A stretch of DNA of 64,000 nucleotides from Prorocentrum cordatum (Eukaryota; Sar; Dinophyceae; Prorocentrales; Prorocentraceae). The notes beneath the pieces were generated by a model. That model had not been told where the DNA came from and searched no databases. It worked only from the letters and a program-made list of their open reading frames with translations. Below, in pieces: positions 34,613-46,409 of the stretch (its first letter is position 1; every line of letters begins with the position of its first letter). The translations under genes were made by a program, and so were the position numbers. The stretch lies in assembly GCA_963575745.1 (NCBI GenBank), contig CAUYUJ010016472.1, positions 108,558 through 172,557 on the forward strand, written 5' to 3'.

Positions 34613-36890
34613 CTAACAGCGATGTGTATAAGCATACCTGGAAGCATTCCCCTTAAGATGCAGGTGAGAATCCAGTTTTAGAATTCTGCTGTTCTCGCAG
34701 TCGCAGTCGCATTCGCAATAACAGTCGCAGTGGCAACGGCCTTAGGAGCCAATGGAATCCTAAGGATTCCTATGGATTCCTAAGGCATCCTTAGGCATCC
34801 TTAGGAATCCATAGGAATCCTTAGGAAACCTTAGGAATCCTTAGGAATCCTGATTCCTAGGGATTCCTAGGGATTCCTAAGGATTCCTAAAAAATCCTAA
34901 GGACTCCAAAGGATTCGCCTGCCTCGGCCGCAGCCTCAGCCTGCCTCAGCCTCAGCCTGCCTCAGCCTCAGCCTCAGCCTGTCTCAGCCTCAGCCTGCCT
35001 CAGCCTCAGCCTCGGCCTCAGCCTCAGCCTGCCTCGGCTTGCCTTGGCCTCAGCCTCAGCCTGCCTCAGCCTCAGCCTCAGCCTCAGCCTGCCTCAGTCT
35101 CAGCCTCAGCCTGCCTCAGCCTCAGCCTGCATCAGCCTGAGCCTCAGCCTGCATCAGCCGCAGCTTGCCTCAGCCTCAGCCAACGCCTCAGCCTCAGCCT
35201 CAGCCTGCCTCAGCTTCATCCTCAGCCTCAGCCTGCCTCGGCTTGCCTCAGCCTCAGCCTCAGCCTGCCTCGGCCTCAGCCTGAGCCTCAGCCTGCCTCA
35301 GCCTCAGCGGCAGCCTCTCAGCCTCGGCCTCAGCCTCAGCCTCAGCCTGCCTCAGCCTCAGCCTGCATCAGCCTCAGCCTCAGCCTGCCTCAGCCGCAGC
35401 TTTCCTGAGCCTCAGCCTCAGCCTCAGCCTCAGCCTCAGCCTCAGCCTGCCTCAGCATCAGCCTAAGCCTCAGCCTGCCTCGGCTTGCCTCAGCCTGAGC
35501 CTCAGCCTGCCTGGGCCTCAGCCTCAGCCTCAGCCACTGCCTCAGCCTCAGCCTCAGACTGCATCAGCCTCAGCCTGTCTCAGCCTGCCTCAGCCTCAAT
35601 CTCAGCCTGTCTCAGTCTCAGTCTGCCTCAGCCTCCTGAGCCTGCCTCGGCCTCAGCCTCAGCCTGCCTCAGCCTCAGCCTGCCTCAGCCTCAGCCTCAG
35701 CCTGTCTCAGCCTCACCCTGCCTCAGCATCAGCCTCAGCCTCAACCTCAGCCTGCCTCGGCTTGCCTCGGCCTCAGCCTCAGCCTCAGCCTGCCTCGGCC
35801 TCAGCCTCAGCCTCAGCCTCAGCCTCAGCCTGCCTCAGCCTGCATCAGCCTCAGCCTCAGCCTGCCTCAGCCGCAGCTTGCCTCAGCCTCAACCACAGCC
35901 TCAGCCTCAGCTTCAGCCTGCCTCAGCTCCAGCCTCAGCCTCAGCCTGCCTCGGCCTCCGCCTCTGCCTCAGCCTGCCTCAGCCTCAGCGTCAGCCTCTC
36001 AGCCTCAGCCTGCATCAGCCTCAGCCTCAGCCTCAGCCTGCATCAGCCTCAGCCTCAGCCTGTCTCAGCCTCAGCCTGCCTCAGCCTCAACTTCAGCCTG
36101 CCTCGACCTCAGCCTGCGTCAGCCTCAGCCTCAGCCTGCCTCAGCCTCAGCCTGCCTCAGCCACAGCCTCAGCCTGCCTCGGCGTGCCTCAGCCTCAGCC
36201 TCAGCCTCAGCCTCAGCCTGCCTCGGCCTCAGCCTGCCTCGGCCTCAGCCTGCCTCAGCTCGGGCATTCAAAATATGGCACAGGACTGTTCTGGGAACAC
36301 GAAGATCACGAAGAGGCCCACAGTTGGCTCCGGGCAATCAAAATATTGTACAGGAGCTGCGTTCCGGGAACACGAAGAACACGAAGTGGCCAACAGTTGG
36401 CTCCGGGCATTCAAAATGTGGCCTGGGAATGGTGCTCTGGGAACACGAAGAACACGAAATGGCCTACAGTTGGCTCCGGGCATTCACCATGTGGCCTGGG
36501 AATGGTATTCTGGCAACACGAAGAACACGAAGTGGCCTACAGTTGGCTCCGGGCATTCAACATGTGACCTGGGAATGGTGTTCTGGGAACACGAAGAACA
36601 CGAAGTGGCCTACAGTTGGCTCCGGGCATTCACCATGTGGCCTGGGAAATATATTCTGCGAACACGAAGAACACGAAGTGGCCTACAGTTGGCTCCGGGA
36701 ATGCAAAATGTGGCCTGGGAATGGTATTCTGGGAATGGATTCCTAGGGATTCCCAAGAATTCCGAAGGATTCCTAAGGATTCCTGGGGCTGTCCGGATCT
36801 GTCCGGATCTGTCCGGATCCCGCCCACACACCCCTGGGGCGTCAAGATGCTTTCTTTCCACTAGAAACCTATCAGCTAAAGCTGTTGGGT
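34611..36890 (+). mobile_element. F2 composite satellite element, copy I
   Basis: Left end ACCTAACAGC (34611-34620) and right end GCTGTTGGGT (36881-36890, one mismatch to the inverted end). Interior order: a block with ATTCTGCTGTTCTCGCAGTC, a TAGGAATCC/GGATTCCTA array (34735-34915), a CAGCCT hexamer array (34917-36262), six to seven 73-bp units (36266-36735), and a GGATCCCGCCCACACACCCC tail. Very long Ser/Ala/Leu/Pro/Gln frames are artefacts. Confidence 0.75.
34917..36262. repeat. CAGCCT hexamer minisatellite
   Basis: About 1.35 kb of CAGCCT and CAGCCTGC variants. Shorter arrays of the same unit lie at 37574-37900 and 38533-38840. Confidence 0.97.
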
Positions 36891-37428
36891 AAATACCAAA
36901 AGAGGCCCCGAAACGGCCCCCCAATAGGCCCCCCCAAAACGGCCCAAGAGAGCCCCAGGGCGCGCCCAAGAGGGTCGACCAGAGAGCTGGTCCGATTTTC
37001 CACGCTCTACACACGGTCCGTCCCCGGCGGTGCCTCAAGGAGGTGCTGCCACTGGAGTCCTCACTTGCCTGAGACAAACTCCAAACATTTGTTTGCACAG
37101 CGATTCCTGTCTGTGACACGCTAGAGCCTAAGCGCGCGCGAAGCAAGCGCCTGATTCGAGTTTTATCATTATTATATATATATATATACAGATATACACA
37201 CACACACACACACAGCGGGCGTCCATGCCAAGAAACACCCTGCTTGCTTCCAATGTACCATGGTCTTCTTTGGTTTCGATGGTCTTCCGATACAGAGCGT
37301 GACATTCCCACACCAGAAATCCAAGGACGTCCTGGGGTCTCAGGGTTGGGTTCGGTTTCTTGTGGAAGGTTTCTTGTGGACTGGCCTCCACTGTATTACC
37401 TGGGACCCCAAATTATCCCGGCAAAGCA
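36891..37428. repeat. spacer with CCAAGAGG fragment, TA/CA tract and dispersed 172-bp repeat
   Basis: 36900-36975 is CCAAGAGG-like; 37175-37215 is a TA then CA microsatellite; 37217-37390 is collinear with 61684-61855 (CCATGCCAAGAAACACCCTG start, GGTTTCTTGTGG end). No gene. Confidence 0.8.
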
Positions 37429-38367
37429 ACCTAACAGCGATGTGTAGAAGCATATCTGAAAGCATTCCCCTTAAGATTCAGATGAAAATCCAGTTGTAGA
37501 ATTCTGCTGTTCTCGCAGTCGTAGTCGCATTCGCGATGACAGTCGCAGCGGCAACGGCAGTCGCAGTCACAGCCTCAGCCTCAGCCTGCCTCAGCCTCAG
37601 CCTCAGCCTGCCTCAGCCTCAGCCTGCCTCAGCCTCAGCCTCAGCCTGCTTCAGCCTCAGCCTCAGTCTGCCTTCAGCCTCGGCCTCAGCCTCAGCCTGC
37701 CTCAGCCTCAGCCTGCATCAGCCTCAGCCTCAGCCTCAGCCTGCCTCAGCATCAGCCTGCTTCAGCCTCAGCCTCAGCCTGCCTCAGCCTCAGCCTCAGT
37801 CTGCTTCAGCCTCAGCCTCAGTCTGCCTTCAGCCTCGGCCTCAGCCTCAGCCTGCCTCAGCCTCAGCCTGCCTCGGCCGCAGCATCAGCCTGCCTCAGCA
37901 TTCAAAATGTGGCCCAGGAATGGAGTTCTGGGAACTAGAAGAACACGAAGTGGCCTACAGTTGGCTCCGGGCATTCAAAATCATGCCCAGGAATGGAGTT
38001 CTGGGAACTTGAAGAGCACGAAGTGGCCTACAGTTGGCTCCGGGCATCCAAAATGTGGCCCGGGAATGGAGTTCTGGGAAGTCGAAGAGCACGAAGTGGC
38101 CTACAGTTGGCTCCGGGCATCCAAAATGTGGCCCGGGAATGGAGTTCTGGGAAGTCGAAGAGCACGAAGTGGCCTACAGTTGGCTCCGGGCATCCAAAAT
38201 GTGGCCCGGGAATGGAGTTCTGGGAGCACCAAGAGCGATTTTGCGAGGATGTCCCAAGCGATTTCGGCTTCGGCGGCAGCCTCCCCGGGTCCCGCCCAGA
38301 CCCCCCTGAGGAGTCATGATGCTCTCTTTTGAAACCACTAGAAACCTATCAGCAAGAGCTGTTAGGT
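37429..38367 (+). mobile_element. F2 composite satellite element, copy II
   Basis: Perfect 10-bp inverted ends ACCTAACAGC (37429-37438) and GCTGTTAGGT (38358-38367), 939 bp. Same order as copy I: unique leader, CAGCCT array (37574-37900), four to five 73-bp units (37900-38235), CCCGCCCAGACCCCCCTG tail. Confidence 0.8.
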
Positions 38368-38386
38368 AAAATTATCCCGGCAAGCA

Positions 38387-39381
38387 ACCTAACAGCGATG
38401 TGTAGAAGCATATCTGAAAGCATTCCCATTAAGATTCAGATGAAAATCCAGTTGTAGAATTCTGCTGTTCTCGCAGTCGTAGTCGCATTCGCGATGACAG
38501 TCGCAGCGGCAACGGCAGTCGCAGTCACAGCCTCAGCCTCAGCCTGCCTCAGCCTCAGCCTCAGCCTGCCTCAGCCTCAGCCTGCCTCAGCCTCAGCCTC
38601 AGCCTGCTTCAGCCTCAGCCTCAGTCTGCCTTCAGCCTCGGCCTCAGCCTCAGCCTCAGCCTCAGCCTGCATCAGCCTCAGCCTCAGCCTCAGCCTCTCA
38701 GCCTGCTTCAGCCTCAGCCTGCCTCAGCCTCAGCCTCAGTCTGCTTCAGCTCAGCCTCAGTCTGCCTTCAGCCTCGGCCTCAGCCTCAGCCTGCCTCAGC
38801 CTCAGCCTGCCTCGGCCGCAGCATCAGCCTGCCTCAGCATTCAAAATGTAGCCCAGGAATGGGAGTTCTGGGAAGTCGAAGAGCACGAAGTTGCCTACAG
38901 TTGGCTACGGGCCTGCAAAATGTGGCCCGGGAATGGAGTTCTGGGAACTTGAAGAGCACGATGTGGCCTACAATTGGCTCCGGGCATTCAAAATGTGGCC
39001 CGGGAATGGAGTTCTGGGAACTCGAAGAGCACGAAGTGGCCTACAGTTGGCTCCGGGCATTCAAAATGTGGCCCGGGAATGGAGTTCTGGGGACTCGAAG
39101 ACCACGAAGTGGCCTACAGTTGGCTCCGGGCATTCAAAATGTGGCCCGGGAATGGAGTTCTGGGAAGTCGAAGAGCACGAAGTGGCCTACAGTTGGCTCC
39201 GGGCATTCAGAATGTGGCCCGGGAATGGAGTTCTGGGAGGTCGAAGAGTACGAAGTGTGTGACTGTTGGCTTAAAACGACTTCTGCGGCACCCTGTCCGG
39301 CACCCGCCCAGACCCCCCTGTGGAGTCATCTGCTGTTTTTTTTTGACCCTACTAGAAAACTATCAGAACAAGCTGTTAGGT
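38387..39381 (+). mobile_element. F2 composite satellite element, copy III
   Basis: Perfect ends ACCTAACAGC (38387-38396) and GCTGTTAGGT (39372-39381), 995 bp. It lies 19 bp downstream of copy II in the same orientation, with the same internal order and five to six 73-bp units (38845-39250). Confidence 0.8.
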
Positions 39382-39880
39382 AAAAATCGAAACCGCCGAC
39401 TCCCGGCCCCCCCGGGACCCTCTGACCCCCCGGATGCGTGGCCCCGAGGACCCCCTGGACGAGCCAGGTGAACGAGTAAATCCGGCTTTCCGACGCAGAC
39501 ATTTGCGACGAAGCGTGAACCGCGCAGTGCCACTCGTAGGCGAATCCGAATTTCAAGCTGCAGGAGGCCCGCCAGGCGGTTCAGAGCTCCCGGAAGCCCT
39601 CGCTGGGCGTAGGCAGCGGGCCCAAGTCGGTCAGGAGGGCGGCCGAACACCCCCCCGAGGGCCCCAAGAGGCCCCAGACACCCACCAAACGCCCGAAAAC
39701 GACCCAAAAAAGACCCCAATGGGTTTCAAAACGCAGAAAACATTAAATTCTAGACGCTTCGCGTATCCCCACCAGCCCGTCCAGAAATGAGTCCCAGGGG
39801 AGTGGAGGTTATGAGGGAGGCGGGGGAGCATGCAGAAGAACAAAAGGCGGGGTGAGCCGCCATATGCCCCAAGAGGAGGA
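39382..39880. other. no recognisable gene
   Basis: 39650-39720 is a short CCCCAAGAGGCC fragment; the rest is unidentified. Confidence 0.5.
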
Positions 39881-40020
39881 GGATGTAGGAGGAGCCGTCG
39901 TCGCCAGAGTAGGAGGAGGAAGAGGATGAGCAGGAGTAGGAGCAGGAGCAGGAAGGGGAGGAGGAGGAGAAGGAGGAGGAGGAGGAGGAGGTGGTGGTGG
40001 TGGTGGTGGTGGTGGTGGCT
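39880..40020. repeat. GGA tract passing into GGT tract at LINE-C 3' end
   Basis: A polypurine tract (39880-39990) then TGG units (39990-40018), directly after the LINE-C RNase H stop with about 25 bp between. Read on the minus strand the element would end in a CCA/TCC tail. Confidence 0.9.
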
Positions 40021-40042
40021 GGCCTTGAAGGCGGGTTCATCC

Positions 40043-41355
40043 TCAGTTGAGCTCGCCGTCCGAGCCGATGTCGGACCCCTCAGCGGCCTTTGACTGCCCG
40101 AGTTCCTTCACTCTCGGCAGCTCGGACTCCAGAACCCCAAAGGACACAGGGACTGATGCTTGCGAGGGCAGTCCAGCAACAGTAACTCCCGAACGTGAGC
40201 GCGCAGCTGGCTCATCGGGCACACACGAACATGCCAAGGTCTCTAGCTCGGCCCTTTCACGGGGGCTCAACGAACAAGGGGGTCCGAGCCGTAGATACCT
40301 GGTCGAGACGCGGCAGTGCGGATGCCTACCGTTCCTGATACGAGCGAGCAAGGACTTCACCCCTGGGCGCGGCGGTTTACGCAGGTATCGCTCGAGCAGC
40401 GTGTGCCTCAAAGCCCCTCCCGAGGTGCATCCTCCACACATGAAACAGAAAACGACGCCGTGGTTGCTGTCGACAGCACCCTCGACGTCGCACTTGAAAA
40501 AGTGCATGGACCACGCGTGTTTGGCCTCAGCGGCCCAAGTCGTGCTCATCCCTCCGCCCCCCAGCTCAACGACAGACGACGACTCGGCCTCCTCCTCCAC
40601 ATCACTTGGCAGCGGCGGCTGCGGCTCGGCGCACGGGGCCTGACCGATCAAGCCCACCGCGTCCTGTCTCGAGCCCGCCTCCGACAGCAGAACTTCGAGC
40701 CGACCCGCCCACCGTCCTGGCTCCACCGCCAAGGCCTTGAAACCTCGCACAATCGCAGCACCATCGTCGGTGACGCCATGCATCATCGCGCCTCGCTTCG
40801 CATGGAGATCTGCAGCCTGATTGGCTCTTCTCCCCCATTCACTCGTGCGACCTGCTGCGACGTCGACACTGGCCGCATGCGCCAGAGTCGTGCGGACGGA
40901 GAAGTCTGCATCGCAGAACGCGCTCCAAAACGGGCCCCACATGTGCGCTCTAGGGCACCCCGACCCCGAGCCTGCGCCAGGGCCTCCCTGCAAGACATAA
41001 AGCGTGGCTCTGCAGTCAAGGAAAGAATCAAGCGGGCCTTGCCCTACCTGAGTCAGCATGCGCACGGCAAAGTCTTCACCATCCTTGGCAATGCGCCGAG
41101 GGCCGAAGCAGGGCGGAACAGGGGCGAACGCCGCATGCAACAGGCGGCCGAACCTGTCCACCTGCACCAGCGCCCAGCCCGCCCGTGATACCCCTGGCAG
41201 GGACGGCCACATGGCCGAGCGGCCACTGAAAATACAGCCCGTGAGGTATCCCGACGAGGTCTATTCACCCAGCAGATCGTCTCACTGGGCTCTACCCTTG
41301 GGATAAACGCAAGCGGGCTGGACAGGATGCATCGCGCGAAACGCCCCCCCCTCAA
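40043..41355 (-). pseudogene. LINE-C RNase H domain and C-terminal tail
   Basis: The main frame (41212-40043, 389 codons) has VSRAGWALVQVD, AKDGEDFAVRML (Glu block), SFLDCRATL (second Asp block) and RRANQAADLHAKRGA (final Asp block): the RNase H order typical of dinoflagellate LINEs. The first catalytic Asp should lie just upstream of 41212, where the frame is broken. The 200-residue tail has CFMCGGCTSGG and no known domain. The stop is at 40043-40045. Confidence 0.7.
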
Positions 41356-42890
41356 CCTCCCCGCCCGCTAAGGCGCGCTCGGCACTCTGAGCAGGCCAGG
41401 GAGAGACCCCATCTCTCCTGATAGCCGCATGCGCATCGCAAACATACTGCCTGTGCCACAATGTGCCTTTGCCTCTCTTGCACGCTTGGCACAGGTCCGA
41501 GTCGTGCAAGCCGTGTCCGCGCACGCTCTAAAGCCTGCCGATCGGAGGCCCTGGCCGCACCCTCTTGCACGAGCGAGCGAACTTCAGACTGTGAGATTTG
41601 GAGAAGGTTCCAGGCAGTACCCAGATCATCTCTCAACTTACTGCTGGATGGGAACTCCCATCCTGCACGCTCCATCGACAAATGCGCGACGTCCGCAGGC
41701 GACGAGGCCACCCTCCACGGGCGCTGACGGTCCGCAAGCTTGTCTCGAGCAGCATCCATCGCCGCCCCTAGAACGATCGCAAAAGGACAGCAGTCCCACA
41801 CGACAGTGGCCCACTGGAAGGCCACGTGGCCAGTGCATGCCACGAGAGGGTCCGCAAGACACCTCAATCGAAACGAGCGCAGCCTACGACCTAAGCTCGA
41901 GCCCATGGGCAGGCGACCTACACTCTTGGCCGCCGCGATGCACAACCCATGAATGGCCAGCGGCGGGATGTCTGTGACGCTGCTGCCCCGAAGCGCCACT
42001 GCCGTGGAACCAACTCGTTGGAAGGGGCCGATCTCGGCCCCAGCATCCCCGAGGATTTGGAGCCTGTTCGCCCGAGACTTCGCAGCCGCGAATCTACTCG
42101 AGAAATCCCTACACGCCTGCGCGAGCCGAGGGTGGCATCCATTCCCAGGTTCCGAGCTGCATCCACTCGCGACGAGGCTGGCACGCGCCAGCTTCTCTGG
42201 AGGAAACGGCCAACTTCTTTGCTGCACAGGTACATAGTCATATTCACCGCGACAGGCAGACGAAGACGTTCGAAGTCGTCGAGGACCGATTCTACTCCTG
42301 GACTTAGAACTCTAGCCACCGGCTCTCGACTTCCACACACCTGCATCGCCATGTCGTCGACCACATTCCGAATGCACAACTGTGGCCTCTCCAGCTTGGC
42401 CTTGGCCTGAGGAGGGGCAACTTCGCGAGGCAGGTCGCCCCGCTGCAGCCTGCAATTACCCAGCCATTCGCCCAAACCTTGCGTGAATCCGCGCCTCCGT
42501 ACAAGAGTGTGCGCGGACAAACATAGGTTGTGCACGGACGTCTCAACAAGCGGATGGGGAAGGCAAACTGCAGCGCCGCATCGTGCAAGTGCTGATGAGA
42601 GATGTGTTCATAGAACTTGCTCGGGTCTAAGAAGGCCGTCGCTGACTCATGCCCCGCAGACTTGCTGGAGCTCCCCAAGAGGTTGTGAAACCACCCAGCT
42701 CACTCGCAGGTTGTGGCTCCACTAACTCCCCAGAACACATCATGCAGACGCCCCTGCTCCCATTTCTTGCATAGCGATCGAGACCATATTCTCAAGAAAA
42801 AACAGCAAGCCCATCGGGCGAACACCTTCATCCGCCTTGTCTAGAAACACGACATTCGTCATGAAGAGCAGCAATTCCTGCGGCTCCGAT
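41282..42890 (-). pseudogene. LINE-C reverse transcriptase and thumb
   Basis: About 42887-42790 reads NVVFLDKADEGVRPMGLL (RT fingers). 42678-42304 has FLDPSKFYEHISHQHL (motif A, Asp present) and VIAGCSGATCLAKL (motif B). 42535-41918 has VVDDMAMQV (motif C as VVDD). 42227-41352 is the thumb region, and about 41475-41420 has CQACKRGKGTLWHRQYVC, the Cys/Cys/His/Cys knuckle. The frame changes between motifs B and C and again in the thumb. Confidence 0.75.
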
Positions 42891-42931
42891 TCGAAACTGC
42901 GAAGAATTTCAAATAGGCGCTCCGCGGATTC

Positions 42932-43722
42932 TTAACTCAAGTCTAATACCCACCCCGGATGAAATCCACCCCACCCCAATCCGCACATCCTGGCATACCT
43001 CCTGCATGCCCTCATCAAGTGCTCTACCGAAATGGGCGGCAACTCCGCTTCTCCTGGTGGGATCTCCCACGTTGCAGGACGCTGGCCCCCACGGCCCTCG
43101 CGGAACCAAAGCGGGGTCCAGAGCACGAGCAGGCGTTGCAAAGCTTCCTGGCCGCAGACAGGCACCCCCTCTGAACCGAGAAGAGAACAAGGGCTAGCTG
43201 ACGAACGCTTGGAGAAAGCACGATGCCTTCCCCCTCCTTTGACCGACTCCACCGCCCACGATCTCCACTCTCTCATGCTGGCTGCTGCATCCTGTCGCCT
43301 CCGTTCCTTCACCTCCTTATCTAGCTCCTGTAACACATCAGAGTCCTCCCTGAGCTCCCCCCCATGGCCTGCTGGGCGATAGCCTCTAGGTCCGAGCGAG
43401 AGAGTGCCTCCAAGCCTACCCCCATTGCATCTACCATGCGCACCAGCTTCGCATGCCAACCGGCCAATAACTGCCGACCGCGACGGCCAACCGAACCTTT
43501 CGCAGACAGACGGCAACGAAAAAGTAGCGCCTGAAACGCCACCCGTGCGGTCGTGGAACTCGAGAACCCACGCCTCTGGTTTTTTCCCGCAGAACTCCCA
43601 GCGGGACCTGCTGAGTTCTGGGCCCGAGGGCCCTTTCCCGTGTAGTCCTTGACCTCGGAGGCTTCGATCCCTTGGACTTGAACGAGGCGCCTCTCAGCCT
43701 GTGCAAACCACTCTCCACACAT
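42932..43722 (-). pseudogene. LINE-C linker between endonuclease and RT
   Basis: 43722-43321 carries WFAQAERRLVQVQGI and 43516-42932 carries EWRSWAVESVKGG and GLGWGGFHPGW. The linker of this element class has a Trp-rich helical region and a GWGGFHP motif just before the RT fingers. The two pieces are in different frames. Confidence 0.6.
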
Positions 43723-43788
43723 CCTAGATGGCGTCGCCCCCCCACAATGGTGCGCCCCCAGGGCCCGGCCCCAGACAGCCTCGTAAGG

Positions 43789-44780
43789 TTAGGGATGAGG
43801 CCCCACAAAGTCATGCAAGAAGGGTTGGAATCTAACCTGCCGCATGATGACCGCCGCGTGGGAGAGGCCCTCGAGCTCCAAGAACATGGGGCCACGCGGG
43901 AACAGAAGAGCCTCTGAGAACACCCTGGGGCCCATCACCCTAGAGACGCGGCACTCGGCCATGACGAAGTAATCCAGCACACGGCCTCCTACCTCAGCGG
44001 AGGCTCCCAGTGGTTCCCCTGGGGCCCCAGCGCCCCTAGACATGCCTCCGAGAACTTCGAAGTCGGGCTCTTCGGGGCCTCGCCGCGCCCCTGCGAAAGT
44101 TGGCTCCACAGGAGCCACCACTTCGCCTCGAACAGTTCGCAGCCACCCAGACCCAGGCAGCTCCGAGGCCGCGAAGGTGAAGTCCCCTTGCAGGATCCAC
44201 GGCAGGGGCTGGATCAGCAGGAACTTCCCAGGGGACTCCAAGAGTGCCATGTTCTCATCTGACATGCCGATCCCCGTCGTGAGATACGCCGAGATGAGAA
44301 ACATGCCTTGGGGAAAGCCCACGTTGACCCTGCGCGCGACGACTCGACCGTCTGCTAACGAGAACCCGTCCGCTGCGAGCTCGCAGGAGGCCAGGCTCTG
44401 CTGTGCACTGCCACCCCCCCTTCGCTCTGCGTGGGCAGGCTGCCCGTGCTGGCCGCCATGCCACGCGACACCTGCCAGCCTCGGCGCCTGCTCCAGCCTG
44501 TAGCAGCCGCCACCTTCCGCGGCGCCTTCAAGCGGGTCTCCTGCACGAAGACGCAGTCGGGCCTCGAGAGCAGCTGCCCTCCCGAAGGGGGCCCGTCAAT
44601 CAGCCAGTCCAGCACCGTCTCAGCAGTGCTCCAGCGATTGGCGTTCAGTCCTACGAGGGTGAGCGACGCGGCCTCCGAGCGCATCAACTGCTCGCCGCAC
44701 GGCGGGGGCCCCTCTATCTGGACCTCACTGGCGCTGCCTGGGCCGTCGAAGACCGCGGTGTCGACGTAGGCGCCAGCCAC
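43789..44780 (-). pseudogene. LINE-C endonuclease
   Basis: Two frames. 44780-44355 has LVGLNANRWST (catalytic Asn strand), CVFVQETRL (catalytic Glu) and SEGGVAV. 44322-43789 has LQGDFTFAA (GDFN loop with Asn changed to Thr), VLDYFVMAE (DYFV block) and FPRGPMFLELEG (in the position of the PHxPV block, His missing). The order is that of APE-like LINE endonucleases. A frameshift near 44340 and the changed loop and His residues argue against activity. Confidence 0.75.
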
Positions 44781-45346
44781 CGCAGCAGTCTCTGCTAAGG
44801 TATTGTGACGACCCCCTCTGGCTGCAGCAACCCTGGCCGAAGGGGCGCACGCGGCACCTCCAAGTCGCTGAAGTACTCGGCGGTGGAAGGCCGCTGGGCC
44901 TCATGGCAGCCCGGGGCCTTAACGAGCCCATGCGCGTCACGTCACGCACGGCGCCCGCGCCAGCGGCAGCAGTCGCCCCCTGCGGCGCGGGCCAGGCCAG
45001 CAAGCCCATCAGCGCGGCAGTGACCTCCGCCTCCAGCACGGCCCCGTCGCACGGGAGGGTCAAACCCACCCGGCGGCGCCTGGCGAGGCGGCGCCTGCAA
45101 GCCTGGGACTGCGAACCCCAGCCCGCTCCAGTCTACGTCCACCACGTTGTATTCCAAGAACCTGTCGAGCGCCGCGTGTACCTGGTCAAAGCCGCCGCGG
45201 CTTCCTGCCAATGACTGCAAGCCCCAGTGCAGCGGCCGCCGCTCGGTACTTCCGCTTCGCCTCCGAGCGGTCGGGCTCCTGCGCAGCTCTGAGGTCCGCC
45301 ATGGCCTTTGCCAGGGCCTCCTACTTGCTGTCAGATTCTGGGTCGT

Positions 45347-46300
45347 TCAGTGCGCCCATGTCGACGTCGTCGTCGTCACCTTCATCGGCTGGAATGTCTT
45401 CACCACCTGCTGGCGGGCGTCCAGCGGCACCACCAGCAGCAGCATGCTCAGCAGCCTCAGCAGGATCTGCGGCCGCGCGCAGCTCTCGGCGGCGCTGCGC
45501 TGCAGCTGCTGGAGCACCGCGAGTGCTGCCTTCCCTTCGGCAGACTGGACGATGGCCTCGTCCAAGCCTGCCGAGACGGCCTGCACCGGGTCGTCGAACT
45601 CCTGCGCGTGCGCCTGGCAGAGAGCAGCCTGGGCCAGCTCGAGGTCCGACTTGGCCTTGGACGCGGCAGCCTCTGCCTCGGCCAGCTCCTTGGCCAGCGC
45701 CTCTTGCTGGGACTGGATGTCGCTGATGCGGGCCTCCAGCTCGCCCGTCTTCGCCTTGAGATTCTCCACCTTCCAGCGGGCCGCCTGGGCCGTGGGCGCC
45801 TTACGCTTGGTGGCCTCCACAATCTTGCGCTCGGCCTCCTCGACGGTGCCGATGGCCGTGCTGTCGACCCCGAGCTTCTTGAGGTAGTCAAGCACCTCCT
45901 AGCCGCCCGGCCCAGCAGGCGCCTTCCACGGAGGCTTCTCTGGCCCAGGAGCCTTCGAGTCTCCACCTCCAACCGCCAGCTTGGACACCTGCTGCTGGAG
46001 CTCCTTGATCTGCTTGAGCAGCGCCGTGGAGCTGGCGCCCGGTGGCCCCTGCGCCCACAGGCCCTGTGGGCCGCGGCTGGCACTGGGCGAAGGGCCGCCG
46101 CTGCCCTTGCCCTGGCTTGCCGCTGCTGCTGCTCGGCGGGCAGCCTGGATCGTCTTCTGAGCCGCCGACCGTCCGCAGGCGCGGCAGGCAAGCCTTGACG
46201 CCCAGTTGTCCGAGCACCCACAGCTGCAGCCCCAGTGCGGCGTGCGCGGGCCTGCCAGCACCTGGCCATCGGGCGGGGCCATCCGCCGCGGCGAAGCCGC
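45347..46300 (-). pseudogene. LINE-C ORF1: RanBP2-type zinc finger plus coiled coil
   Basis: The minus frame contains CGCSDNWASRLACRACG at about 46210-46160, a RanBP2-type ribbon (Cys pair, Asn-Trp, Cys pair). A linker with ALLKQIKELQQQVSKLA follows, then, after a single in-frame TAG at 45901-45899, LDYLKKLGV and about 150 residues of Ala/Glu/Lys/Gln-rich helix (45895-45347) strongly predicted as coiled coil. LINE ORF1 proteins bind element RNA as multimers; that this one does so is inference. The TAG is the only break across this part, so it may be a recent nonsense change. Confidence 0.7.
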
Positions 46301-46409
46301 AGTGTTGACGTGGGCCGCGCAAGCCTGGGAGAAAATGAAAAGTACGCGATGGTTGGCGCGCACGAGCCGTTCTGAAGTACGTGCGCGCAAGCACAGGAAC
46401 ACCTGTGCC

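Larger units (their letters stand above)
40030..46330 (-). mobile_element. LINE-C, nearly full-length decayed LINE
   Basis: All expected modules are present in order on the minus strand: ORF1 zinc finger and coiled coil (about 46300-45347), endonuclease (44780-43789), linker (43722-42932), RT (about 42890-41918), thumb and zinc knuckle (42227-41282), RNase H (about 41355-40043). The modules change frame at least six times and ORF1 has an in-frame TAG. Both flanks are GGA/TCC tracts. It is older or more damaged than LINE-D. Confidence 0.85.

Noticed and set aside
33559-34647. 362-codon minus frame
   Set aside because: 375-bp tandem repeat of the CCAAGAGG type; repeats exactly and has no domain.
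35485-36892. Plus frames of 360 and 376 codons rich in Ser/Ala/Pro/Gln
   Set aside because: Translation of the CAGCCT hexamer array and 73-bp satellite; open in several frames.
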